From Microcaldota archaeon (lineage in GTDB: Archaea > Micrarchaeota > Micrarchaeia > Micrarchaeales > Micrarchaeaceae): a stretch of 5,370 nt of DNA. The DNA lies in contig JAGWFU010000038.1 in the NCBI GenBank assembly GCA_028867845.1, forward strand, positions 1 through 5,370, in the 5' to 3' direction. A program made the translations under genes and the position numbers. Below are positions 1 through 5,370 of the stretch, piece after piece; the stretch's first letter is position 1; the number at the start of each line of letters is the position of its first letter. The notes beneath the pieces are model-generated. The model did no database searches. It worked only from the letters and a program-made list of their open reading frames with translations, and was not told the origin of the DNA.

Positions 1-70
1 CCATGGAGGCTTATTGAGATACTTTCCACGGCAAGGTTCTTATTAATTGTTACCACAAGCCACTGCATCG

Positions 71-79
71 TTATTTATA
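71..79 (+). promoter_or_regulatory. Candidate TATA box for the three-gene cassette
   Basis: The AT-rich stretch TTATTTATA resembles an archaeal TATA box. Transcription would start about 25 bases downstream, near 100, leaving a leader of roughly 27 nt before the GTG at 128. A second candidate, TATATA at 93-98, would give an almost leaderless message starting near 121. Either one places the longer TTG-started reading frame (from 47) upstream of the transcript, which supports the shorter start. No BRE element is clear. Confidence is modest because the site was judged only by sequence and spacing. Confidence 0.4.
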
Positions 80-117
80 CTTTCGCTGCTGGTATATACA
101 TCAAACGCAGGCGTATT

Positions 118-123
118 GGGGAT
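118..123 (+). promoter_or_regulatory. Possible ribosome binding site deciding a GTG start
   Basis: GGGGAT lies just before the GTG at 128 and matches five of six bases of the archaeal consensus GGTGAT. Spacing from the G run to the start is 6 nt, close to the 5 nt used by the two envelope genes in this window. No comparable site precedes the TTG at 47, so this favours the 60-aa product over the 87-aa alternative. Confidence 0.4.
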
Positions 124-127
124 TTAT

Positions 128-310
128 GTGATCGACAAGGAGAAATTCCTGAAGATATACGCAAACATACCTGCCAATATAAGGGAGGAGATAATCGTTG
201 TCATCGATGGCAGTACCTTCTCCTGGAACGCGGCCTATATTGAGGTATCCGGGGACACGGAAATCGGCAGGAAGATACTGCTGAAGATGCACGAGTTAGG
301 ATTCTTATGA
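128..310 (+). CDS. Small conserved-looking protein of unknown function, first gene of caspase-like cassette
   Basis: This encodes a 60-aa soluble protein beginning VIDKEKFLKIYANIP. I recognise no named domain. The pattern suggests a small alpha/beta protein: helix (residues 4-12), a strand in EEIIVVIDGSTFSW (20-33), a second strand AAYIEV (35-40) and a C-terminal helix after DTEIGRKI (43-50). GTG at 128 is chosen because a GGGGAT site sits just upstream; the longer frame from the TTG at 47 adds a hydrophobic stretch encoded over AT-rich promoter-like sequence. The stop overlaps the next start as ATGA, so translation of the two is probably coupled. The DxEIG[RK]K motif recurs in the neighbouring 79-aa protein. 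Its role is unknown; by context it could be a partner, inhibitor or adaptor of the caspase-like protein two genes downstream. That there is a gene here is fairly sure, the start less so. Confidence 0.7.
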   Translation: MIDKEKFLKIYANIPANIREEIIVVIDGSTFSWNAAYIEVSGDTEIGRKILLKMHELGFL

Positions 311-546
311 CCGATAACACAGAGGGCGACAGGAGGGAGCTCGTTATAGCCAGGCTTATGGTGCTGCCAAGCAACAGGAAGATAGCCATAGGCAACCGCG
401 GTGCATATACCCCTAAAGAGCTGATTGACCACGTAAGGAAGGACGATGAGATCGGAAAGAAGGTAGTCGCGATAGAGATTGCGTTCATAATGGCGCTCAA
501 GGAGGGCAGGATTTATGGGGAAGTGTCTGCTGATAACGAGACCTGA
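307..546 (+). CDS. Small protein of unknown function, second gene of caspase-like cassette
   Basis: This encodes a 79-aa charged, soluble protein with no signal peptide or membrane segment. It starts at the ATG of an ATGA overlap with the preceding gene; AGGA at 298-301 sits 5 nt upstream as a weak ribosome binding site. Residues 11-20 look like a helix, followed by KIAIGNRGAYTPKELIDHV (25-43), a strand, glycine turn and helix, then DDEIGKKV (46-53) leading into another helix (to about 66). The DDEIGKKV segment resembles DTEIGRKI of the upstream protein. I recognise no domain. Its 3' end overlaps the caspase-like gene by 32 bases, so all three genes are likely translated from one message. A role with the caspase-like protein is inferred from context only; a regulator, adaptor or substrate are all possible. 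Confidence 0.75.
   Translation: MTDNTEGDRRELVIARLMVLPSNRKIAIGNRGAYTPKELIDHVRKDDEIGKKVVAIEIAFIMALKEGRIYGEVSADNET
501..505 (+). promoter_or_regulatory. Ribosome binding site for the caspase-like gene
   Basis: GGAGG lies 9 nt before the ATG at 515, inside the coding sequence of the upstream small gene, and matches the CCUCC of the archaeal 16S tail. A closer AGGA (508-511) is only 3 nt away. It supports ATG 515 as a genuine internal start overlapping the previous gene. Confidence 0.5.
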
Positions 547-1147
547 TCACGACGATGTGACGTTCTATCTGTCCAAGTGGGGCGAGAAGATCATGGACGA
601 GGCCAAGGAGAACGATTTCAAGATACTAGATCTCAACGGCAGCAAGGCCAACCGAGCTACTTTCGAGAGCTATAACTCGAAGAACCAGGTGAACTTCATA
701 ATATTCAATGGCCACGGGGATGGCTCCACCGTGACAGGCTACAGGAACGAGCCTCTTGTGCAGCAAGGAGTCAACGATACCACCCTACGATCAAGAATCG
801 TGTACTCCATATCCTGCAGCTCCGCAAGCGGACTGGGCAAATCTGCCGTGGCATCCGGCGCTACCGCATACGTTGGGTATACTGACGACTTCGTGTTCTT
901 CATAGATACCAATAGCTCCGCAACTCCACTCAATGACTCGATGGCCAGGATATTCCTGAACCACTCACAGACCCTTACCTCTAACCTGCTCAAGGGAGCC
1001 ACTGTAGGGCATGCCCATGGGCGGGCCAGAGGCGAGTTAGAGAGGGCCTTTAGGGCGTCCCTGACCCAAGACCCCTCCATCTCCAGGTATCTGTGGTGGG
1101 ACTATCTCAACTTCGTCGCCATAGGCGATATCGATGCCAAATTGTAA
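515..1147 (+). CDS. Caspase-like (CHAT/C25-type) cysteine peptidase homologue
   Basis: This is a 210-aa cytoplasmic protein with the signature of the caspase/gingipain/CHAT fold (clan CD). KCLLITRP at the N-terminus is the first core strand. NFIIFNGHGDG (60-70) is the strand carrying the candidate catalytic His67. RIVYSISCSSASGLGKSAV (94-112) carries candidate Cys101, followed by GATAYVGYTDDF (115-126), which has the CHAT pattern of small-rich helix, strand and acidic loop. The C-terminal part (TPLNDSMARIF, LLKGATVGHAHGRA, and GDIDAKL at the end) also fits CHAT-like proteins. In this clan the His-Cys dyad cuts peptide bonds, often after a defined residue and often under control of a partner. 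There is no signal peptide, TPR repeat or other sensor domain, so regulation may come from the two small proteins encoded upstream with overlapping ends. Fold and dyad are well supported; actual proteolysis and the target are unknown. Confidence 0.8.
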   Translation: MGKCLLITRPDHDDVTFYLSKWGEKIMDEAKENDFKILDLNGSKANRATFESYNSKNQVNFIIFNGHGDGSTVTGYRNEPLVQQGVNDTTLRSRIVYSISCSSASGLGKSAVASGATAYVGYTDDFVFFIDTNSSATPLNDSMARIFLNHSQTLTSNLLKGATVGHAHGRARGELERAFRASLTQDPSISRYLWWDYLNFVAIGDIDAKL

Positions 1148-1206
1148 CATTCCCTCGGAGCGACGATAAAAGAGGGGACATACTACAATCAACGAAGTAT
1201 AAACTG

Positions 1207-1220
1207 TTTTTTATAAAAAA
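1207..1220 (+). terminator. T6 run inside a perfect AT palindrome; likely cassette terminator
   Basis: TTTTTTATAAAAAA is a perfect 14-bp palindrome 60 bases after the stop of the caspase-like gene. The T6 run could end the upstream transcript, since archaeal termination relies on U-rich RNA. The centre, TTTATAAA, could also serve as a second TATA box for the S-layer gene, giving a start near 1240. The sequence alone does not separate these roles. Confidence 0.4.
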
Positions 1221-1242
1221 ATCTTTAGTCATGACATATGGG

Positions 1243-1250
1243 TTTAAATA
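1243..1250 (+). promoter_or_regulatory. TATA box of the S-layer gene
   Basis: TTTAAATA lies 49 bases before the ATG at 1292. Transcription would start near 1271-1275, giving a leader of about 20 nt that contains the ribosome binding site. The same TTTAAA core occurs 48 bases before the next envelope gene. This position also argues against the in-frame ATG at 1238, which would lie upstream of the transcript start. Confidence 0.65.
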
Positions 1251-1282
1251 CCTTGCACAACCTACTATCTCACAAACACTTA

Positions 1283-1286
1283 GGTG
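1283..1286 (+). promoter_or_regulatory. Ribosome binding site of the S-layer gene
   Basis: GGTG is complementary to CACC at the 3' end of archaeal 16S rRNA and sits 5 nt before ATG 1292. It fixes the start at 1292, directly in front of a normal signal peptide. The downstream envelope gene has the identical GGTG with identical spacing. Confidence 0.65.
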
Positions 1287-1291
1287 TCAAC

Positions 1292-4200
1292 ATGAAAAGT
1301 CTAAATGCAAAAAGGATAGCTGCCGTCGCAGCAGGCGCGGCACTGTTGGGAGTGGGACTTGCGTTCGCAGGTCAGATAACATTCCAGAACGTACCAATAA
1401 TCAGCAACAGCGGGCAGCCGTTGGTGCAGATTGTCGTGGGTTCTAGCGCGCAGCCGAGCGACGGAGTCGCTGCAGGCAACGTCGCCGCCGCAATAGGAAA
1501 CCTCGCATACACGAGCGTCCCTGTAACGGCATCGATAAACGCTACTCAGGCAATGGGTGCGCTGAAGGTCGCAGTATCATCATCGAAGTACTCCCTCACG
1601 AACCAGAAGGTCTGGCTCAACGAGACGGGAACGACAGGAACTGGCGCCGGAACGTACTCGTTCGCCGCATTAATAGGATCTGTCCTTAACGGAGCAGTGA
1701 TTCTGGGAACGCCTCAGAACACGAAGCTTCTGCAGTCCTCAGGCCAGTATGCCTTCCAGGAGAGCACGTCCCTGACGATATCTCCTCCGGCATCGCCTTA
1801 CACTGCTGCGGGATCAGTCCCTACATCTACGTCTGTAACTGCTAACACGAACGGAGGTGGAGTATCCTTCACATCGTTCTCAAAGAGCGGTTTCGACAAC
1901 ATCATGCAGGTGACCAACGCACAGTTGAGCCAGCTGCTGAGCAACTCCGGATCTGCCGGAGAGACTGAGACGCTATGGCTGACAGGATTCCCGGTATTCA
2001 ACCAGGGAACCCCAGGAAGCTTAGTGAACCAGTTCCAGCTCATCGGAGCGGGCGGAGCTTACCAGGCTGTATTCAACAAGCCGATACAGTTCCAGGGATT
2101 CGCGACGACATCCGCAAGGTCGCAGACTAACCTCAACACCGCAATAACGCTGTTGGGCCAGAACTGGACCATATTGGGCGGATTCGGAGCAGGATCAGCC
2201 GTTATCGGATCAACTGCGACAGTCGCAGGTGGTAAGGTTCAGCTGGCTGCATCGTTGACCCCCCTTACTACAGTATATGTAGGAAGGAACATATCGAGCG
2301 GAGCAAACTTCACCGTTGCGCTGCAGGACTTGGGTCTTGCTAACTCCAACGGAGTGAGCCCTGCCTCGATAGCCGTATACTACCAGGGCAAGCTGACAAA
2401 CCAGACGTCAGTGTTCCCAGGAAACACGGCGCAGTTCAACGTTTCGGGCCACAAGCTTTTCGTAAAGGTCAACCAGACATTCGCTGGTTACTACCAATAC
2501 CAGAAGTGGGCAAAGCTGCAGGCGTACGCTAACGTCTACAACGTAACAAACGGGCAGGTCTTCAACCAGACCAACAACCCGGGCTGGTATGCGACACTGC
2601 TGTGGACAAACACCACATCTGCCGCATCCGCTAACGCCGTAGCGCTGCAGAGCATAATCCTGTACAACACCACCCCGACAACTTTGACTCAGGGCCAGAG
2701 CTTCTCGTTCATACAGAAGCCATCAGCCTACAAGTTGACGTTCGTTGGAGAGACGCTGACGACAGGAGGCTTTGACGCACTCACCGCAGCCGCAGTCCCT
2801 GCTGTTCAGGTCCAGTACCAGAACGTAGGAGCAAGCGGACCGGGCGCAGGACTGACGATAAAGAACGTCACTGAGCCTGCTGCGGAGCTTCTGGTAACAA
2901 GCCAGATACCGAGCGCATTCAGCTATGCTGGTCAGACGGGCAGCACTGTCACGTACAACCTGAACCCATACGACCTGAACGAGTTCTCAAACTCGATGCC
3001 GGCGTCTGCGAACTTCGGTACGAACGCGTTCGCGCCTGCAGGCCTTGGCCTGATAGGCACAACGAACCAGGTATTCGGTGCCTCCAACATAATTCTGGTG
3101 TACAACAACGCCGGAGCTGGAGCGAACACATGGGTATCCTCGACGAACCCGCTTACTGTGACCGTAACCGGTTACACAAGCAACTCGGCGTCGGCTACCC
3201 CGCAGACTCAGTCTGTGGTGTTCACATCGAACGACCAGGGTCAGTTGACCACATCGTTCTACAACGTAACTGGAATAAAGCTCAACAGGGCACTTCCAGG
3301 AGGACCGTTGCAGATATCGGTGCTGACGAACGCTCTGACTGCTGCTAACGCACTTGCTGCAAACGTAATGCAGCTGGCGCAGCTGACGAACGTTCCCGCA
3401 AGCGGAGCAATAATGTACCCTGCGAGCAACACCAACAACTACCAGAACGCGCTGTCAGTACTGAATGCGGCGTCCAACCAGGTGATATACAACCAGCAGA
3501 ACGGTCAGGCAACATCGACCTTGACTCTGGCATCAACCTGGGACGCAAGCCAGGCCTCAGTTGGCGTGGTAAGCCAGCAGCAGTACTACACCTACACCAT
3601 CAACGAGGTGGCAGTCCCGACAAACACATTGTCGACGGATACCCTCGCATTCGGTATAGGAAACTCGACGTCGGGCACCACGACATCCGCGGTGTTCCAG
3701 CTGAACTACTCAGCTAACTTCGGATCCAACGGCATAGGAACGAGGAACAACATGACGTACATGTCCACGGCTTCAGGAAGCTCGGGCGCGTCAAACAAGT
3801 TCGACGTACAGCCTGGATTCAGAACGGAGAGGGGAAGCAAGTTCGCTTCGGTGTCACCTTCGCAGCTGGCGATAAACCTCGCCAAGGCGATAGACACGCT
3901 GCAGTTCGCAGTATCTCCGGGAACCACAACGATCGCGAAAGGCACGGCTAAGACTATTGGCCCATTCGGCATAGGACAGGCGGTAACTGGTATCGCCAAC
4001 CTGACAATAGCCAACGTGAGCGCAACGATCGGACTGGGAAGCGCGTCGAACTACACGATAAGCGGAATAAGCAACATAATCGCAACCCCATCAGTGACTC
4101 AGGCAGTCACCCCTGTATGGCTCAAGAACCTGACAACTACCCCGCTGGTAGTGTTGGACTCTCAGGCCAACTCGGGAAGCAACCTGGTCTTGATAGGAAG

Positions 4201-4387
4201 CGGATATGTGAACACCCTATCGGCGCAGTTGCAGAAAGCGTACAACGTGTCAGTCACACCTACGTTCCAGCAGACACAGGCATATGGAACGAACAGGGTA
4301 CTGGTAGCTGGATACACTGCTGCACAGACAACGGCAGCGGCAAACGCGTTCATCCAGAACCTGTATGCGGCGGCGAGCAGCTCGTAA
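1292..4387 (+). CDS. Secreted S-layer protein, methanogen-type N- and C-terminal domains
   Basis: This encodes a 1031-aa protein expected to form the cell-surface lattice. Residues 1-26 are a Sec signal peptide (basic KRIAAV start, Ala/Leu/Gly core, cleavage after AFA). Residues 41-75 carry GQPLVQIVVG and PSDGVAAGNVAAAIGNLAY, the hallmark of the N-terminal domain of Methanococcus-type S-layer proteins (Pfam S_layer_N, recalled). The last ~70 residues (NLVLIGSGYVNTL and RVLVAGYTAAQTTAAANAF) match the partner C-terminal domain. Between them lie about 880 residues rich in Asn, Gln, Ser, Thr, Gly and Ala, with about 22 N-X-S/T sequons, so it is probably heavily N-glycosylated. There is no cysteine, one histidine, and no C-terminal membrane anchor. 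By eye count there are ~21 acidic and ~33 basic residues, unlike acidic haloarchaeal S-layers but fitting an acidophile. It is about twice as long as the methanococcal proteins (roughly 560 aa). A strong promoter and long terminator suit a very abundant product. Confidence 0.9.
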   Translation: MKSLNAKRIAAVAAGAALLGVGLAFAGQITFQNVPIISNSGQPLVQIVVGSSAQPSDGVAAGNVAAAIGNLAYTSVPVTASINATQAMGALKVAVSSSKYSLTNQKVWLNETGTTGTGAGTYSFAALIGSVLNGAVILGTPQNTKLLQSSGQYAFQESTSLTISPPASPYTAAGSVPTSTSVTANTNGGGVSFTSFSKSGFDNIMQVTNAQLSQLLSNSGSAGETETLWLTGFPVFNQGTPGSLVNQFQLIGAGGAYQAVFNKPIQFQGFATTSARSQTNLNTAITLLGQNWTILGGFGAGSAVIGSTATVAGGKVQLAASLTPLTTVYVGRNISSGANFTVALQDLGLANSNGVSPASIAVYYQGKLTNQTSVFPGNTAQFNVSGHKLFVKVNQTFAGYYQYQKWAKLQAYANVYNVTNGQVFNQTNNPGWYATLLWTNTTSAASANAVALQSIILYNTTPTTLTQGQSFSFIQKPSAYKLTFVGETLTTGGFDALTAAAVPAVQVQYQNVGASGPGAGLTIKNVTEPAAELLVTSQIPSAFSYAGQTGSTVTYNLNPYDLNEFSNSMPASANFGTNAFAPAGLGLIGTTNQVFGASNIILVYNNAGAGANTWVSSTNPLTVTVTGYTSNSASATPQTQSVVFTSNDQGQLTTSFYNVTGIKLNRALPGGPLQISVLTNALTAANALAANVMQLAQLTNVPASGAIMYPASNTNNYQNALSVLNAASNQVIYNQQNGQATSTLTLASTWDASQASVGVVSQQQYYTYTINEVAVPTNTLSTDTLAFGIGNSTSGTTTSAVFQLNYSANFGSNGIGTRNNMTYMSTASGSSGASNKFDVQPGFRTERGSKFASVSPSQLAINLAKAIDTLQFAVSPGTTTIAKGTAKTIGPFGIGQAVTGIANLTIANVSATIGLGSASNYTISGISNIIATPSVTQAVTPVWLKNLTTTPLVVLDSQANSGSNLVLIGSGYVNTLSAQLQKAYNVSVTPTFQQTQAYGTNRVLVAGYTAAQTTAAANAFIQNLYAAASSS

Positions 4388-4393
4388 GAGCTG

Positions 4394-4456
4394 TCTCCCT
4401 TTCTTTTTCTTCTTCTTTTTTATTTGATTCCTTTTCTTTCTCTTCCTTCTTTTTTC
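4394..4456 (+). terminator. Long pyrimidine-tract terminator after the S-layer gene
   Basis: Starting 7 bases after the stop codon, 63 bases contain only three purines (4422, 4426, 4427). Several T runs are embedded: T5 at 4404-4408, T6 at 4416-4421 and T6 at 4450-4455. There is no preceding hairpin, as expected for archaeal termination, which depends on U-rich RNA and the FttA/aCPSF1 factor. Several T runs in series suggest back-up termination for a very strongly transcribed gene. Confidence 0.75.
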
Positions 4457-4465
4457 AACACAATC

Positions 4466-4477
4466 AGCGCTAGCGCT
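4466..4477. repeat. Perfect 12-bp palindrome AGCGCTAGCGCT
   Basis: This is both a perfect inverted repeat and a tandem duplication of the palindrome AGCGCT. It lies 10 bases after the pyrimidine tract and about 47 bases upstream of the TATA box of the next gene. That position would suit a dimeric regulator acting upstream of the promoter. As a hairpin it would have almost no loop, so an RNA role is less likely. It could also be chance. Confidence 0.45.
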
Positions 4478-4523
4478 TCATGCACGTATTTCGTCGTCAA
4501 AAGCACCAAAACCCTGCAACACC

Positions 4524-4531
4524 TATTTAAA
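4524..4531 (+). promoter_or_regulatory. TATA box of the second envelope gene
   Basis: TATTTAAA, with the TTTAAA core at 4526-4531, lies 48 bases before ATG 4574, nearly the same distance as in the S-layer gene (49). Transcription would start near 4552, giving a leader of about 20 nt. The downstream TTGCA pentamer (4535-4539) is also shared with the S-layer promoter, at exactly the same distance from ATG. Confidence 0.6.
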
Positions 4532-4564
4532 GATTTGCATACAATATCTATCTGACGCTTTTAC

Positions 4565-4568
4565 GGTG
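4565..4568 (+). promoter_or_regulatory. Ribosome binding site of the second envelope gene
   Basis: GGTG lies 5 nt before ATG 4574, identical in sequence and spacing to the site of the S-layer gene. It supports the start chosen, which places a signal peptide at the very N-terminus. Confidence 0.6.
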
Positions 4569-4573
4569 CGGCC

Positions 4574-5370
4574 ATGGCCATAAACAGAACGATTATACTG
4601 CCTGTACTGATCGCCACGATGATGCTGGCGACCTTCTCTTACGCGGGCTCGGCAAACGCCTCCCTGAAGGGCTATCTCTCAACCTACATATCAAACGCCA
4701 CAATAGGCGGATCAGCATACTTCAACCAGAGCGTATCCTCGACGCACTACGTGATAATGCAGCTCAACGGCACTGGCAACAACTACGTGGTGCTGAAGGT
4801 CAATCCCTCAAACTACTCGTTCGTCACGGACGCCAGCACCGCATTCTCGGTGCTCAGGCCATACTTCAACGCCAACTTCAAGCTTAACCAGACCCTCGTG
4901 TCGCAGCTAGGCACATCCATGAATCGCTTTATAGCGCCTGCGCAGTACAACATAACAGACTGCCTTGTGGAGACCGGCCTTGCGCTCGGAAGCACGTGCA
5001 CGCTGGCAAACGCCTGCATCTCCTGCCAGTTCTCGCCTGTCTGCAGGACCGTGATGAACCAGGCCGGAGGGGTCTACAGCCCCATGGGATTCGGCATAAT
5101 CAACTACTCCATACGCTACAACGCATTCAACGCCAGCACCACTTCGTACTATGCGGCCCTCGCAAGCCTAAAGAACGGCACCATAGACGACAACGTTGGT
5201 AAGCTGGGGGCGGATATAGCCGCGATATACAACAGCTCCATATCCCTGCCTGAGGTGCCGATAGTCGCGTTCGGCAACAACTTCGACTACTCGCTGCTCC
5301 AGGGCTGCAACGTGGCTGGCAACCCGCTTACTATGACATGGTACTGCGCCGACAACATAACCGGCGACTT
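4574..5370 (+). CDS. Secreted sequon-rich, cysteine-cluster protein of unknown function (3' end cut off)
   Basis: The first 265 residues are present and the frame is still open at the window edge. Residues 1-24 or 1-29 form a signal peptide (hydrophobic IILPVLIATMMLATF; cleavage after SYA or ANA). The exported part has 11 N-X-S/T sequons, many Asn, Ser, Tyr and Ala, and few charges. Cysteines cluster as C-x11-C-x5-C-x2-C-x5-C (residues 130, 142, 148, 151, 157), including ACISCQFSPVC; two more appear near the end, separated by 12 residues. Such a cluster outside the cell suggests disulfides, or possibly metal binding. I recognise no named family. The neighbouring S-layer gene and its matched promoter suggest an envelope protein, perhaps one anchored by a membrane helix in the missing C-terminus and associated with the S-layer. 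That role is inference; secretion and the reading frame are well supported. Confidence 0.8.
   Translation, partial: MAINRTIILPVLIATMMLATFSYAGSANASLKGYLSTYISNATIGGSAYFNQSVSSTHYVIMQLNGTGNNYVVLKVNPSNYSFVTDASTAFSVLRPYFNANFKLNQTLVSQLGTSMNRFIAPAQYNITDCLVETGLALGSTCTLANACISCQFSPVCRTVMNQAGGVYSPMGFGIINYSIRYNAFNASTTSYYAALASLKNGTIDDNVGKLGADIAAIYNSSISLPEVPIVAFGNNFDYSLLQGCNVAGNPLTMTWYCADNITGD

Noticed and set aside
2..46. Another edge frame ending at TAA 44-46, a possible tail of an upstream gene.
   Set aside because: Only 14 codons are visible, with no recognisable content.
1..240. A frame open from the 5' edge to a TGA at 238, with a hydrophobic stretch (about 34-105) followed by Lys-Arg-Arg-Arg, like the end of a membrane protein.
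   Set aside because: It would overlap the better-supported 60-aa gene by more than 110 bases, and beyond about 115 its codons and residues look like an out-of-frame shadow. It has no visible start and cannot be judged without upstream sequence.
739..1080. A 113-codon minus-strand frame opposite the caspase-like gene.
   Set aside because: It is antisense to a gene with clear catalytic motifs, with no promoter or ribosome binding site of its own.
1238..1291. An in-frame upstream ATG that would add 18 residues to the S-layer protein.
   Set aside because: It lies before the TATA box, would bury the signal peptide behind a hydrophilic stretch containing two histidines, and lacks the GGTG site found before 1292.
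1093..1446. A 117-codon + strand frame across the intergenic region into the S-layer gene.
   Set aside because: It overlaps both well-supported genes, covers promoter elements, and its Arg/Ser/Cys-rich product looks like a shadow frame.
4117..4473. A + strand frame running through the S-layer C-terminus into the pyrimidine tract.
   Set aside because: Its last part is Ser/Phe-rich only because it translates the T/C tract; it is a shadow of the S-layer gene.
4996..5202. A + strand frame with a His/Arg-rich product inside the second envelope gene.
   Set aside because: It is out of frame with a continuous secreted-protein frame that explains the codon use and sequons.
1..5370. CRISPR arrays, tRNA or rRNA genes, insertion sequences.
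   Set aside because: No regularly spaced repeats, cloverleaf-like segments, transposase-like proteins or terminal inverted repeats were seen.

Overview
The window looks like part of a small-genome archaeon, most likely an acid-living DPANN lineage of the Micrarchaeota/ARMAN type. The evidence is archaeal TATA boxes, GGTG-type ribosome binding sites, T-run terminators, heavy AGG/ATA codon use, sequon-rich exported proteins, and a large methanogen-type S-layer protein that is poor in acidic residues. The lineage is inferred from style and was not checked by a search.

Positions 1-1147 hold a tightly packed three-gene cassette on the + strand: a 60-aa protein (GTG start preferred at 128), a 79-aa protein joined to it by an ATGA overlap, and a 210-aa caspase-like (CHAT/C25-like) protein that starts inside the second gene. 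The third protein shows a clear His-Cys pair in the contexts NGHG and SISCSSA. The two small proteins share a DxEIG[RK]K motif, which ties them to each other as well as to the putative protease. This is the best candidate in the window for an undescribed functional module. The first ~70 bases contain no gene that can be supported.

Positions 1148-1291 are an intergenic region with a T-run/palindrome and a TATA box. Positions 1292-4387 encode a 1031-aa secreted S-layer protein with a signal peptide, an N-terminal S-layer motif, a very long Asn/Ser/Thr/Gly/Ala-rich middle with about 22 N-glycosylation sequons, and a C-terminal S-layer domain. It has no cysteine. It is followed by a 63-nt pyrimidine tract that should act as a strong terminator.

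Positions 4388-4573 are a second intergenic region with the terminator, a perfect 12-bp palindrome and a promoter. From 4574 to the window edge runs the 5' part of a second secreted, sequon-rich protein with a compact cysteine cluster, possibly another envelope component. Its promoter and leader closely match those of the S-layer gene in spacing (TTTAAA, TTGCA and GGTG at nearly identical distances from ATG), suggesting the two envelope genes are expressed in a similar way. The intracellular cassette and the envelope genes appear to be separate transcription units that happen to be adjacent.
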